64,000 nucleotides of DNA from an uncultured Coriobacteriaceae bacterium (GCA_902778135.1 CACYWP010000005.1:1-64000), one strand, 5' to 3'. Shown: positions 1-9,670, counted from the first letter of the stretch. The notes: generated from the letters alone by a model not told the origin. Program-made: numbers and translations.

Positions 1-268
1 AGACCCTCGTCCAGTTGTGGGTCCAGAAGGTCGCCCACCAGCGGCCGGAGTCGCCGCGGTGCCACTCGGCGTAGACCGGGGTCCCCCAGTCCTCGCCGAT
101 CACGACGGGGTCGCCCTCGCGGTGGGCGGCCTGCCGCTGCGACTGCGCCGGGCGCCCGTGGGCGTCGCAGCGGCCGGCGGCGGCGCCGTCGCTGGCGTAT
201 GCGGTCATGGGGGCGACGAGGGCGGCGGTGACGGTGATGGCTGCGACGATGGACTTGATGGCCTTCAT
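1..268 (-). CDS. Secreted small protein, C-terminus outside the window
   Basis: Reading leftward from an ATG at 268, an open frame runs off the window edge after 89 codons. The start is preceded by AGAAGGGA, a good ribosome-binding site. Residues 1 to about 25 form a typical signal peptide (KAIK positive start, IVAAITVTAALVAPM hydrophobic core, AYA cleavage motif), so the product is exported. The mature part is rich in His, Arg and Trp and ends in the window with a Trp-rich stretch. I do not recognise the family. It lies downstream of the PucR gene on the same strand, but nearly 200 bp apart, so it probably has its own promoter. Confidence 0.6.
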   Translation of the reverse strand, partial: MKAIKSIVAAITVTAALVAPMTAYASDGAAAGRCDAHGRPAQSQRQAAHREGDPVVIGEDWGTPVYAEWHRGDSGRWWATFWTHNWTRV

Positions 269-458
269 GGGCGGTTCCCTTCTGCTCGGCCCGCCTCCCG
301 GCGGGCCCTCCTGTGTCTCTGCCCATTACTACGCGGGCGGGCGCGGCGCGTCTCAGGGGATCCAAACTTTTTTGCAAGATCGGTCGAAGCCGTCGCATCA
401 CGGTGAGCTTCGGGGCAAGCGACTGGCGGCAGAGACGTTGCCGCATGCTCGCAACAGG

Positions 459-1637
459 TCATAACCGCACGATATCGCGTGACACCTCGATGACGTGAGC
501 CAGCGACAACTGCTCCATGTCCTGCGGCTTTCGCCAATCCAAGCCTGTCAGCGACAGGATCTGGCCCATGCGATAGCGGACCGTGTTGGGATGGGTGGCC
601 AGCTCCCCTGCGGCACGATCCACCGACCGCCCACTGGAGAGGTATGCCCCAAGCGTTCGCGCAAGCTGGGCATTGTTCTCGGCATCGAAGTCGTGCAAGG
701 GGCCCATGATGGCCTCCGAATAAGTGCGCATGCTGCGCTCCGTCGCATGTGGCAGCACGGGACGCAGGATACCCAGCTCGCTGTACCACACGACATCGGC
801 ATGCTCCCGCCGTGCGAACCGCGCGGCGTACAGCGCCTCGAGCACGGCATCCCCCAGCTCTCCGCGGTCCTGGTGGACCTCGCCCACGCCCGTCGCCACC
901 GCCTCGCCACACAGGACCTCGCTCGCGAGCAGGGCCTGCGCGGCACGCACGTCGGCCCGGGGCAACGTGTCCGCCGACACGACCAGCAGGACCCCCTCGT
1001 CGTACGCGCACAGCAGGTTGCGCGCGTCCACGAGCCCGCTGGCACGGTAGCGTGCTTCCAGCGAGGCGAAGGTCGCCTGCGTCAGACCATCCTCCACCTG
1101 CGCATAGATTGCCACCAGCTCCTCGCGCAGGGAAGGGTTCAGGCGCAACGCGTGCCCGCGCGCCGCCACCACATCGTCGCGGCAGGCCAGCAGGTCGTCT
1201 ATCTCGCGCTGGGCATACGTCGAGTCGGCAAGCTCACGCACGCGCAGGCCCACCTCGATAATCACGTTGTCGAAGTAGAGCGTGTCTCCCGAAAAGAGCA
1301 TGAGCGGAAAGTTGCGTGCGTTGGCATAGCGCAGCGCGGCGTCAGGAATCTCCAGGTGGAACACGTTCTTGATGGCGAGGCCCGATGCCCCGGCAGCCAC
1401 CAGGCGCTTGATGGCGTCGACGATCAGATAGGGGGCCTCGCGCGCATAGAGAAAGGTGGTCAGGACCAGCTGGCCCTCATAGAAGTTGTTGCGCAGGTAG
1501 GAGGACTTGACGCCTGGCACCAGCTCGTAGTCCAGGATGCCGACCTCGTTGACCGTCCGAACCAAGCCGCCGCTGCCAGCGATGAGCCTGATGCCCTGCG
1601 CGTACGAGCTGAGAAAGTCCGATACGGTATAGTCCAT
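459..1637 (-). CDS. PucR-family transcriptional regulator
   Basis: 392 aa. The N-terminal ~125 residues match the PucR (purine catabolism regulator) ligand-sensing domain, and the last ~65 residues contain the PucR-type helix-turn-helix (DRAAGELATHPNTVRYRM). The middle holds a weak GGDEF-like linker region, usual for this family. The ATG follows AGAGGTGGAGC. The gene is divergent from the ornithine-cyclodeaminase-like gene across a 209 bp AT-rich spacer with inverted repeats, so it most likely controls that amino-acid operon. The family is known to sense small metabolites; the ligand here cannot be read from sequence. Confidence 0.85.
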   Translation of the reverse strand: MDYTVSDFLSSYAQGIRLIAGSGGLVRTVNEVGILDYELVPGVKSSYLRNNFYEGQLVLTTFLYAREAPYLIVDAIKRLVAAGASGLAIKNVFHLEIPDAALRYANARNFPLMLFSGDTLYFDNVIIEVGLRVRELADSTYAQREIDDLLACRDDVVAARGHALRLNPSLREELVAIYAQVEDGLTQATFASLEARYRASGLVDARNLLCAYDEGVLLVVSADTLPRADVRAAQALLASEVLCGEAVATGVGEVHQDRGELGDAVLEALYAARFARREHADVVWYSELGILRPVLPHATERSMRTYSEAIMGPLHDFDAENNAQLARTLGAYLSSGRSVDRAAGELATHPNTVRYRMGQILSLTGLDWRKPQDMEQLSLAHVIEVSRDIVRL

Positions 1638-1659
1638 GCTCCACCTCTTGTCTCTATCT

Positions 1660-1688
1660 ACAATCTTCAGAAATCTATCTTAGATTGT
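1660..1688. promoter_or_regulatory. Candidate PucR operator in divergent spacer
   Basis: The spacer between pucR-like and the cyclodeaminase gene contains two nested inverted repeats. AATCTA (1672-1677) and TAGATT (1681-1686) are separated by 3 bp, and ACAATCT (1660-1666) pairs with AGATTGT (1682-1688). A further AATCTAC half-site follows at 1694-1700. The position between divergent genes and the AT-rich composition in a GC-rich genome fit an autoregulated operator; binding is inferred. Confidence 0.35.
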
Positions 1689-1846
1689 CTACCAATCTAC
1701 AACTGTCCTTCCTTCATTAGACAGCTTATCGCCGCAGAACAATCGGTTTTTGACTATTTCTATCAACAAACATCAGACCTTGGTTTTGGAAATGCGAACC
1801 CATACAGTAAGCATGAGAAGAACCGCCAGATGAAAGGTGACCCATC

Positions 1847-2869
1847 ATGTCCGAGATCCGCATCCTCTCCGCCGAGGACATCCAGCAGGTCTTCACCATC
1901 ACCGACGCGCTTGCCGCCGTCGAGGACGCTTATCGCCAGAAGGCAGAAGGCGCGGGAGTCGCATGGCCGATGGTGTACGCGGCCTTTGAGCCCGGCGTGG
2001 CCGACATGGACATTCGTTCCGGCCACCTGTCCGCATCCGGCCTGTTCGGCCTCAAGCTGACGGCATGGTTCTCGGGCAACCCCGCACAAGGCCAGCCCGA
2101 AATCTACAGCACCACGCTCATCTGCGACGACACGACCGGCGCGCCGCTGGCACTGCTCAACGCCAGTGCCATCACAGGGCTGCGCACCGGCGCGGCCGCA
2201 GCCCTCGGCGCCAAGTGGCTGGCCCGCAAGGACGCACGCAACCTGTTGATAGCGGGATCTGGCCACATGAGCACGTTCCAGGTGGCCGCCCTGCTGGCCG
2301 CATGCGAGGGCATCAACCACGTGGAGGTCTGGGACCCCCGCGGCAGCGAGGCTCCCAAGGCGCGCGTCGAGCAGATGCGCACGCAGGTCGCGGACATTCT
2401 TGCCGCCGCGGGCATCGAGCGCACCTACGACCTCGTCGCCGTGTCCGATGGCGCACATGCGGTGGGCCATGCGGACGTCATCGTCACCATCACTCCCGCC
2501 ACCTCCCCCATCATCAAACGTGACTGGGTCCGTCCTGGCACGCACATCTCCTGTGTCGGTGCCGACATGGAGGGCAAGCAGGAGATCGAGTCCGCACTCG
2601 CCGCCGCGGCGCGCCTGTATGTTGACGACCGCGCACAGTCGGTGGCCTCTGGCGAACTGGAGGTTGCGGTCAAGGACGGCGCCATCAGCGAAGCCGACAT
2701 CGTGGCCGAACTCGGTGAGGTCATTGCCGGCAAGGCGGAGGGGCGCACGTCTGACGAGCAGATTACCGTGTTTGACACCTCGGGCATCGCCGTCCAGGAC
2801 CTGGCCAGCTCCAAGGTGGCCTTCGACCGCGCGGTCGAGCGCGGCCTGGGCACCGTCGTCGCACTGTAG
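1847..2869 (+). CDS. Ornithine cyclodeaminase / mu-crystallin family enzyme
   Basis: 340 aa, the full length of the family. It has the conserved GLKL lysine (K70), the GLRTGA arginine (R113), and an NAD(P)-binding Rossmann motif GSGHMSTFQVA at 137-147, followed by DSSGIA-like VFDTSGIAVQD near 310. Family members are ornithine cyclodeaminases, alanine dehydrogenases or ketimine reductases; sequence alone does not decide which. AAAGGTGAC lies before the ATG. The next gene downstream is a broken aminotransferase, then a HisC-like aminotransferase, which suggests a small amino-acid catabolic operon under the divergent PucR regulator. Confidence 0.85.
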   Translation: MSEIRILSAEDIQQVFTITDALAAVEDAYRQKAEGAGVAWPMVYAAFEPGVADMDIRSGHLSASGLFGLKLTAWFSGNPAQGQPEIYSTTLICDDTTGAPLALLNASAITGLRTGAAAALGAKWLARKDARNLLIAGSGHMSTFQVAALLAACEGINHVEVWDPRGSEAPKARVEQMRTQVADILAAAGIERTYDLVAVSDGAHAVGHADVIVTITPATSPIIKRDWVRPGTHISCVGADMEGKQEIESALAAAARLYVDDRAQSVASGELEVAVKDGAISEADIVAELGEVIAGKAEGRTSDEQITVFDTSGIAVQDLASSKVAFDRAVERGLGTVVAL

Positions 2870-2986
2870 GAACGCGGGGACAGCCATACTCGAACGAAGA
2901 CCCGCAACCGTCAGTCATCACGTATTTGGAGGGTATCGTCCGGGCAGCCAGCATCCCGAGATGCCCGGGACAAGAGAGGAAGCATC

Positions 2987-4040
2987 ATGAGAATCAAGGA
3001 CTTCAAGGTCGAGCAGTGGATGAACGAGTGGGAGACCAAGTGCCGCTACAACGTGGCCGAGACCTGCACCTATTCGGTCACCCTCGATCAGCTCTTTGAC
3101 ATCTGCGGCGGCAGCCGCGACGAGTTCATGGACGAGTTCGCCTCCCGTCGCCTGACCTATGGCGACATCGAGGGCAACCCGGCGTTCCTCGAGGGCATCT
3201 GCGGCCTGTATGAGACCGTCCGCCCCGAGCACGTCATCACCACCCACGGCGCCGCCGGCGCGAACTTCCTCGTACTGTCGACGCTCGTCAACCCCGGCGA
3301 TGACGTCGTCTGCGTCATGCCCACCTACCAGCAGCTCTACTCCATCCCCGAGATGTGCGGCGCCAACGTGCACATCCTGCACCTGGAGAGGGAAGACCAC
3401 TACCACGTCGACCCGGTCAAGCTCGAGGCTCTCTGCGACGAGAACACCAAGCTCATCACCATCAACAATCCCGACAACCCCACGGGCGCCCTGCTGTCCC
3501 GCGAGGAGCTGCAGGTCATCGTCGACATCGCCCGCAAGTATGACGCCTGGCTGATGTGCGACGAGGTCTACCGCCTGCTCGTGCAGGATGACGACGCCTT
3601 CACCACCTCGCCCATCGACCTCTACGACAAGGCCGTCGTCGTGTCCTCGATGTCCAAGGTCTGGAGCCTGGCGGGCATCCGCCTGGGCTGGTGCATCACC
3701 AAGAGCGAGGAGCTGCGCCACGACCTGCTCTCCCATCGCGACTACGACCTCATCAGCTGCGGCATGTTCGACGAGGCCGTCGCAGCCTATGCGCTGGCCC
3801 ATGCGGACAAGATCCTTGAAGCCCGAGGCAGGCACGACGGCGCTCGTCTACTACGACTACGACATCGACTCGTACGACTTCTGCGTGCGCATGATGCAGA
3901 CCGAAGGCGCGCTGGTCACGCCTGGCGACGCCTTCGAGGAGCCCAAGTCCATGCGCATCGGCTATGCGTACAGCGACAACGTGGACGACCTCAAGGAAGG
4001 CCTGGCGGCCATCAGCCGCTTCCTGCGTACGTTGGAATAG
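2987..4040 (+). pseudogene. Class I/II aminotransferase, broken by internal deletion and frameshift
   Basis: The first 278 codons read as a fold-type I PLP aminotransferase: NPDNPTG at 161-167, D192, and the PLP lysine in SSMSKVWSLAG (K224). At about 3830 the frame breaks. The coding sense continues in the +1 frame as KPEAGTTALVYYDYDID through to GLAAISRFLRTLE and a stop at 4038-4040. The two parts are joined directly at ADKILE/KPEAG. Relatives have roughly 25-30 residues at this point, so a non-multiple-of-three deletion removed them. Read through in the first frame, the protein would have an unrelated Arg-rich tail ending at 4105. Either a true pseudogene or an assembly error; RBS AGAGAGGAAG is intact. 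Confidence 0.75.
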
Positions 4041-4119
4041 CCCGAAGCTTCCGGGAACCGGCTTTGACGCACCCATGGCCAGCCCGGCCCATACTGCGCG
4101 AGTAGAAAGGAAGACCTCG

Positions 4120-5184
4120 ATGAGCGAGTTTCTTGCCTCCAAGTACATGGGGCTCTCACCCTACGTGCCCGGCGAGCAGCCAAAGGACCGCACCTACATC
4201 AAGCTCAACGCAAACGAGACCTCCGTGCCCCCGTGTCCCGGCGTGGCTCGCGCGCTGGCCGACCCCACGCTCGTCGCTAGCCTCGGTCGCTATGCCGACC
4301 CACATTGCCTGCCCCTGCGCGAGGCGGTCGCCAGAAGCTACGGCATCTCGTCGGACGAGGTCTTCTGTGGCAACGGTTCTGACGAGGTGCTGGGCTTTCT
4401 GCTGCTGACCTTCTGCGAGGCAGGCAGCCGCATCGCCTTCCCCGACGTGACCTACGGCTTCTATCGCGACTTCTCGGCAACGCAGGGCCTGGACTGGACC
4501 GAGATCGCCCTGCGCGACGACTTCACGCTCGACGTGGACGCGTTCGCCGCCTTTGACGGGACGGTCGTCTTCCCCAACCCCAACGCCCCGACCGGCCTTG
4601 CGATCTCGACCGACGAGGTGGCCCGCATCTGCGCGACGCACCCCAAGCGCCTAGTCATCGTCGACGAGGCCTACGTCGACTACGGCAATGAGACCTGCGC
4701 ACCCTTGGTGCGCGACCACCGCAACCTCGTCGTCGTGCACACCATGAGCAAGTCGCGCAACCTAGCCGGCGCGCATATCGGCTGGTGCATCGCCCAGCCC
4801 GACCTGGTCAGTGACCTCAACGACATCAAGTTCTCATTCAATCCGTTCAACCTCTCCGCACCGACGATGGCCATCGGCATCGCCGCGCTCGCCGACGAGG
4901 CGTACTTCCATGCCTGCACGACCGCCATCTGCGAGACGCGCGACCGGACCCGTGAGGCCCTGGGGCGACTGGGGTTCACCGTGCTGCCCAGCAGGGCGAA
5001 CTTCCTCTTTGCCACCCATGCGACGCTGTCGGCGCGCGACTGGTGCGCCCGCCTGCGCGAGGCTGGCATCCTCACGCGCCATTACGCCGCACCGCGCATC
5101 GACGACTGGCTGCGCGTGACCGTGGGAACCGCAGAGGAGATGGAGGCCTTCCTCGCCGAGACCAGGCGGATTCTCGGCGAGTGA
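4120..5184 (+). CDS. Histidinol-phosphate aminotransferase-like enzyme
   Basis: 354 aa PLP-dependent aminotransferase of the HisC branch. Visible motifs are KLNANE near the start (28-33), GNGSDE (84-89), NPNAPTG (153-159), VDEAYVDY (181-188) and the PLP lysine in MSKSRNLAGAHIGW (K211). The start at 4120 is chosen because GAAAGGAAG precedes it and homology begins there; the frame is open further upstream without similarity. It follows the broken aminotransferase by 79 bp. No other his genes are near, so it may act on another amino acid or phosphorylated substrate. Confidence 0.85.
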   Translation: MSEFLASKYMGLSPYVPGEQPKDRTYIKLNANETSVPPCPGVARALADPTLVASLGRYADPHCLPLREAVARSYGISSDEVFCGNGSDEVLGFLLLTFCEAGSRIAFPDVTYGFYRDFSATQGLDWTEIALRDDFTLDVDAFAAFDGTVVFPNPNAPTGLAISTDEVARICATHPKRLVIVDEAYVDYGNETCAPLVRDHRNLVVVHTMSKSRNLAGAHIGWCIAQPDLVSDLNDIKFSFNPFNLSAPTMAIGIAALADEAYFHACTTAICETRDRTREALGRLGFTVLPSRANFLFATHATLSARDWCARLREAGILTRHYAAPRIDDWLRVTVGTAEEMEAFLAETRRILGE

Positions 5185-5301
5185 GCAGACGATACGATCA
5201 CCGCACCGCCTCCATGTCACGCTGATAACGTTTTTCGAAACGCGGTTCTCCTTCTGTTACGCTAGGAATTACCGGACAGGCCACACGAGGGGATCCGCAG
5301 C

Positions 5302-6219
5302 ATGAACTCAGACAGGCTTGACGCACGCATTTCCGCCATCATGGACGGGTACGAGGCCGAAGAGCTCCTCTTCAAGGAGCACAAGCGCATATTCCCGCGC
5401 CGCGACGTCATCTACCGCCTCATGGACGAGATTCGCTACCTGCTCTTTCCCGGATACTTCGACGACGAGTCCATGGCCGGCATGAGCAGCGACACGCTGC
5501 TGTCGGAGCGTCTCCTGCGCATCGAGCGCATACTCTGCGAGCAGGTCCGCCGTGCGCTGCTCTATGGCGACCCGCGCATGAGCAACCGGGATGCCTATGC
5601 CCAGGCGGACCGCATCACCGGCGAGTTTCTCGACGAGCTGGGCAACATCCAGCTCATGCTGCTGAAGGACGTCGAGGCGGCCTACGATGGCGACCCCGCG
5701 GCAACGGGTCGCGAGGAGATCGTCCTTTGCTATCCCGGCATGCGCGCGATCATGGTCCATCGCATCGCCCATGAGCTGTACCTGCGCAACGTCCCGCTGA
5801 TTCCGCGCCTGATGAGCGAGAAGGCCCACAGCGAGACCGGCATCGACATACATCCCGGCGCAACCATCGGCGAGTACTTCTTCATCGACCACGGAACTGG
5901 CGTCGTCATCGGCGAGACCACCGAGATCGGCTGCCACGCCAAGATCTACCAGGGCGTCACGCTAGGCGCCACCTCCACCCGCAAGGGCCAGGCGCTCTCT
6001 GGCATCAAGCGCCATCCCACGCTGGGCGATTACGTCACGGTCTACTCCAACGCCAGCGTGCTGGGCGGCGACACCTACATCGGGTCTGGGTCGGTCATCG
6101 GCGGCAGTGCGTTCGTCGTCGAGTCGGTCCCCGAGAACGGACGCGTCAGCGTGAAGGACCAGGAGGTCGTCATCCGCCAGTTCGGCGCCTCCGAGCCCGT
6201 CTGGTGCTACGAGATCTAG
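5302..6219 (+). CDS. cysE: Serine O-acetyltransferase
   Basis: 305 aa, the long form of the family. The C-terminal half is a left-handed beta-helix of hexapeptide repeats with the acetyl-CoA/serine site GIDIHPGATIG followed by FIDHGTGVVIGETTEIG and YQGVTLGA. It transfers acetyl from acetyl-CoA to L-serine, giving O-acetylserine for cysteine synthase (cysK lies at 53.4 kb in this window). GAGGGGATCC lies before the ATG. It is followed at once by a strong terminator, so it ends its transcription unit. Confidence 0.9.
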   Translation: MNSDRLDARISAIMDGYEAEELLFKEHKRIFPRRDVIYRLMDEIRYLLFPGYFDDESMAGMSSDTLLSERLLRIERILCEQVRRALLYGDPRMSNRDAYAQADRITGEFLDELGNIQLMLLKDVEAAYDGDPAATGREEIVLCYPGMRAIMVHRIAHELYLRNVPLIPRLMSEKAHSETGIDIHPGATIGEYFFIDHGTGVVIGETTEIGCHAKIYQGVTLGATSTRKGQALSGIKRHPTLGDYVTVYSNASVLGGDTYIGSGSVIGGSAFVVESVPENGRVSVKDQEVVIRQFGASEPVWCYEI

Positions 6220-6239
6220 CCCAGCCGCACAGAGATGCG

Positions 6240-6280
6240 CGGAGCCCCTCGTACCAGCCGATACGAGGGGCTCCGTTTTC
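6240..6280 (+). terminator. Rho-independent terminator after cysE
   Basis: A perfect 13 bp stem (6241-6253 with 6262-6274, GGAGCCCCTCGTA and its complement) with an 8 nt loop, followed by TTTT at 6276-6279. It closes cysE and faces the convergent reductase gene. Confidence 0.9.
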
Positions 6281-6320
6281 GCCATACTCGACCGCGACCG
6301 CCCGGCCGCGTGCCCAGGCC

Positions 6321-6938
6321 CTAGCGGATGAAGTTGGTGAACTCGACCTTGGGCAGGTCGGGCAGGCCGGAGCGCTCCTTCTCCGCTGCGATGGCGCGCA
6401 TCAGGAACGTCATCGTCCGAGCCAGGTTGCGCATCGTCTGGACGCCCTCGATGTCGGCGTAGACGTCCTGCCCGTCATAGCCGTGCACGTCGTTCCAGTA
6501 CGTACTCGGCGCGATGGGCATGCGGCTGATGCCAAAGAACTGGTTCAGCTGCTCGAAGCTGGCGCTGTTGCCGCCGCGACGGCAGGACACGACGCTCGCA
6601 CCCACCTTCATCGCCTTGGGGAACGGCGTGCTGTAGAACAGGCGCTGGACGAAGTTGACCACCGTGCCGTTGGGCTGGCCAAAAAGGACCGGCGAGCCGA
6701 TGACCAGGCCATCCGCCTCCTCGAACTTCGGGGCGGTCTCGTTGACGAGGTCGTCGAAGACGCACTGGCCCTTCTTTCTGCAGCCGCCGCAGGCAACGCA
6801 TCCGCGGATGTCCTTGTTGCCGACGTCGATGACCTCGGCCTCAACGCCTGCCTGCGCAAACTCCTCGCACATGATCTGGAATGCGGTTCCGATGCAGCCC
6901 TTCGGCTTGGGGCTGCCGTTGATCAGCAGGACCTTCAT
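6321..6938 (-). CDS. Flavodoxin-fold NADPH-dependent FMN reductase
   Basis: 205 aa. Starts MKVLLINGSPK, the FMN phosphate-binding loop of the family (GSPKPKGCIGTAF), and has CxxCxxCRKKGQC in the middle (ACGGCRKKGQC), typical of anaerobe members that are called iron-sulfur flavoproteins or flavodoxin family reductases. I chose the ATG at 6938, since GGAGAGG precedes it; an upstream in-frame ATG at 6965 lacks a good site. It probably reduces quinones or other electron acceptors with flavin; the natural partner is unknown. Confidence 0.85.
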   Translation of the reverse strand: MKVLLINGSPKPKGCIGTAFQIMCEEFAQAGVEAEVIDVGNKDIRGCVACGGCRKKGQCVFDDLVNETAPKFEEADGLVIGSPVLFGQPNGTVVNFVQRLFYSTPFPKAMKVGASVVSCRRGGNSASFEQLNQFFGISRMPIAPSTYWNDVHGYDGQDVYADIEGVQTMRNLARTMTFLMRAIAAEKERSGLPDLPKVEFTNFIR

Positions 6939-7032
6939 GGAGTGGCCCCTCTCCTCGTCGCTCATCTTTCACATTTGATTATGACGCACGACACGCCGCA
7001 CAACCACGCGGGGATTACCCCCGAGCGGCACG

Positions 7033-8136
7033 TCATCCCCGCTCGTTCCAGGCGATGAGATAGTCAACCACCAGGCCATAGGAGCGCACACCTTGGCTCT
7101 GGCCGAAGCTGCGCAGATAGGTGTCGTTGACCGTGGTGCCCACCCTCTCGAACGTCCCCTCGTAGGCCGCATAGGCCTCGTGCGTCGCCAGCCGGTCGGA
7201 CCACACGAGCGCCACCCCCTCGCCCAGCTCCCCCTCTGCGGCCTGCTGCAACAGCTGGGTCGCGCGGTCGGGGTCGGCTCGATAGAGCGCGTTGAAGCAG
7301 TACGCAAAGGCGTTGTAGGCCCCCGAATAGGCCAGCCGCACGTCATCGCTGTCCTCGCAGGCCAGGTAGGCGGCGAAGTTCGCCTCCTGCTCGCTGGCGA
7401 GGCCCAGCCGGTGCGCCGCCTCGTGGCACATGATGTACGGGAGGTCCGCAGGCGGGCAGCCGAGGGGGACGCTGGACTCCCCCGTCGGGGCCCAGAAGAT
7501 GCCCGTGTGCCCGCTGTAGAGCAGCGGGTCCCCCGCCAAGAGCAGGGCCTTCACCGGCCTGGTCGAACCCTCGAAGATGGGATGGGACGCGGCCAGGCGG
7601 GCATACGACGAGCCCGCGATGCGCGCCAGCGACGAGAAGTCCTGCTCGGCCAGGCTGCCGTCCTCCTCGCGGGGCACCTGACGCGCCAGGCCTGCCGCCT
7701 GCCGCAGATAGTGGTCGGTCGCGTCGGCCAGCTCGTCGATGGAGTATTCGCGCACCTCCAGCCCTAGCTCGTCTGCCAGTGGTGGGGCGTAGTGGTTGAG
7801 CGCCCAACCAGCGACGAACGAGAGGAGCGTCAGCGACACCGCGAGGCATGCGGCCGACAGCAGCGGCAGCACGGGCCGGCGACGACGCACGCGACGCACC
7901 AGGATGGCGACCGCTGCCAGCGCCAGCCCAGTCGCAAGCCAGTCCCACACGGCGCAGGGCACGGGGCTGACCAGCCATGACAGCAGACCGATCCACATCT
8001 TGGAGAGGTTCCGATATGCCGGGAACAGCACCCGGCCCGCATGCGCGAATGCCAGCATGAGCAACGGGCAGGCGACGAGCGCCGCCAGGGAGGCCAGCAG
8101 CCGCAGGCGGGTCGCGTTGTCGAGATGCTCCCTCAT
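7033..8136 (-). CDS. DUF3810 membrane protein with zinc-peptidase-like motif
   Basis: 367 aa from the ATG at 8136. Three hydrophobic segments lie in the first ~120 residues, then a soluble domain with CHEAAHRLG (His238, Glu239, His242) followed by EQEAN, the HExxH plus downstream Glu arrangement of a zinc metallopeptidase. This is the DUF3810 architecture; its function is not established. AGGAG lies 11 nt before the start. It is followed upstream on the same strand by a HAD phosphatase gene (end 8168), 31 bp apart, so the two may be cotranscribed. Confidence 0.75.
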   Translation of the reverse strand: MREHLDNATRLRLLASLAALVACPLLMLAFAHAGRVLFPAYRNLSKMWIGLLSWLVSPVPCAVWDWLATGLALAAVAILVRRVRRRRPVLPLLSAACLAVSLTLLSFVAGWALNHYAPPLADELGLEVREYSIDELADATDHYLRQAAGLARQVPREEDGSLAEQDFSSLARIAGSSYARLAASHPIFEGSTRPVKALLLAGDPLLYSGHTGIFWAPTGESSVPLGCPPADLPYIMCHEAAHRLGLASEQEANFAAYLACEDSDDVRLAYSGAYNAFAYCFNALYRADPDRATQLLQQAAEGELGEGVALVWSDRLATHEAYAAYEGTFERVGTTVNDTYLRSFGQSQGVRSYGLVVDYLIAWNERG

Positions 8137-8167
8137 GGCTCTTCCAGCTCCTGATCCCAACGCCTCG

Positions 8168-8962
8168 CTAGAACAGCTCGCGCAGCACCTGGGCCAGGCC
8201 GTCCTCCCACACGGGCGGGCACACGATGTCTGCCGCCGCCTTCACCTCGTCCTCGGCATTTCCCATCGCCACGCCACAGCCACAGTAGCGAATCATCTCG
8301 ATATCGTTGGTGCCATCGCCAAAGCCATACGCGTCACCGGCATCGATGCCCATCCGGTCCAGCACGACCTTGATGCCCTTCGCCTTGGAGATTGCCGTCG
8401 GGTACAGCTCGAAGGTGCCCTCTCCCCCATGCCCGTCACAGCTGATCTGCGGTCCCAGCACCTCGTGCACCAGCGCGGTCACCCGTGCGCGGTCCTCCGT
8501 CGGCGTCAGCGTCTCCATCTTGATGACCTGTGGCAGCACCTGCTCGAGATCGTAGTCGAAGGTGAAGATGTCGCCGTGGTCTCCCCGTGCGAAGAAGTCG
8601 CGGATGTCCCGGTTGCCCGGCAGGGTGTAGAGCCTGCGCGCCGTTGCAAGGAGGTATTCGGTCCCCTCCTCCTCCAGGAACGCAACGACCCTGCGGGCCA
8701 GCCCCAGGTCCATGCGCTCCTCGTAGACGGATTGGCCCTCCATCTCGACATGGCCACCATTGATGAGCACGAGCCCGTCGAAGCCCGGCTCCAGCACCGC
8801 AGGCGTCAGCAGCAGCCGCGGGCGTCCGCTGGAGAGGAAGATCTTGTGCCCCAGGCCCTGGATGCGCGCAAGCTCCGCGCGCACCGCCGGCGAGATCTGG
8901 CGGATGTCGTGATAGCTGTCGAGGAGCGTCCCGTCGATATCGAAAAACAGTGCAGCTGGCAT
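8168..8962 (-). CDS. HAD-superfamily (Cof-like) phosphatase
   Basis: 264 aa. Motif I FFDIDGTLLDS at the N-terminus, motif II LSSGR, and the C-terminal GDGTNDIEMIRY with the Mg-binding aspartates place it in the Cof/type IIB HAD phosphatases, which usually act on sugar phosphates or flavin nucleotides. The start at 8962 fits the family N-terminus and follows GAGGGA; the open frame extends upstream without similarity. Confidence 0.88.
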   Translation of the reverse strand: MPAALFFDIDGTLLDSYHDIRQISPAVRAELARIQGLGHKIFLSSGRPRLLLTPAVLEPGFDGLVLINGGHVEMEGQSVYEERMDLGLARRVVAFLEEEGTEYLLATARRLYTLPGNRDIRDFFARGDHGDIFTFDYDLEQVLPQVIKMETLTPTEDRARVTALVHEVLGPQISCDGHGGEGTFELYPTAISKAKGIKVVLDRMGIDAGDAYGFGDGTNDIEMIRYCGCGVAMGNAEDEVKAAADIVCPPVWEDGLAQVLRELF

Positions 8963-9056
8963 CCCACGTCCCTCACCCGTGTCCCCATGTTTCGTGCAAC
9001 CAAGCTTAGCACGCACGATACGGGAGGGCTGACAGGGAGGCTCGGGATGACCCGCG

Positions 9057-9638
9057 TCAGGCTCCCAGCGTGTGGTAGTACGGGCAGATGTCCGCGTAGG
9101 TTCCGTCTGGCAGGCGGAAGCCGCCGGGGATGGTGCCCAGCTGCACGAATCCCAGGCTCTCATAGAGGTGGCGCGCGTTCGCGTTGGTGGCGACGACCGC
9201 ATTGAACTGCATCACGCGAAAGCCATGTTCGCGTGCCTGGGCCAGCGAGTCGGCCACCAGCAGACGCCCCGCACCCTTGCCGCGCGCCGCACGGTCGACA
9301 GCATAGCTGGCGTTGGCGATGTGGCCGCAACGTCCGATGTTGTTGGGGTGCAGGATGTAGAGCCCCAGCACCCTGTCGCCCTCAACCGCGACGCCACAGT
9401 AGGTCTGTTCGGCAAAGAAGGCCGCTCCGCTCACCTCGTCGAGGCACTCCTCCTGCGGAAACGCCACCCCGTCGGCCACCACCTGGTTCCAGATGCCCAC
9501 CATGGCCGCAACGTCGCCCTCGCGGTACGCTCGCACACCTGCCACCGTCGCTCCTTCGGTCGTCTCGCCCGTTTCGACCTCTACGATACCGCCTCTCGTC
9601 CCCCTTGGCACCACCTGACCCGCAGCCATCGACGCCAT
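9057..9638 (-). CDS. GNAT-family N-acetyltransferase
   Basis: Up to 193 aa. The core has VRAYREGDVAAMVGIWNQVV at the N-terminus and the acetyl-CoA loop AVDRAARGKGAGRLLVA (R/QxxGxG/A), then NARHLYESLGFVQLG, the usual GNAT beta5-alpha5 signature. The first ~30 residues before VRAYREGD are probably not part of the domain, and the ATG at 9638 has only a weak ribosome site, so the true start may lie nearer 9540. Substrate unknown. The gene is divergent from the metallophosphatase at 9671. Confidence 0.75.
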   Translation of the reverse strand: MASMAAGQVVPRGTRGGIVEVETGETTEGATVAGVRAYREGDVAAMVGIWNQVVADGVAFPQEECLDEVSGAAFFAEQTYCGVAVEGDRVLGLYILHPNNIGRCGHIANASYAVDRAARGKGAGRLLVADSLAQAREHGFRVMQFNAVVATNANARHLYESLGFVQLGTIPGGFRLPDGTYADICPYYHTLGA

Positions 9639-9670
9639 GGCATACTGTCCACAGACGAAAGCGAGGGAAG

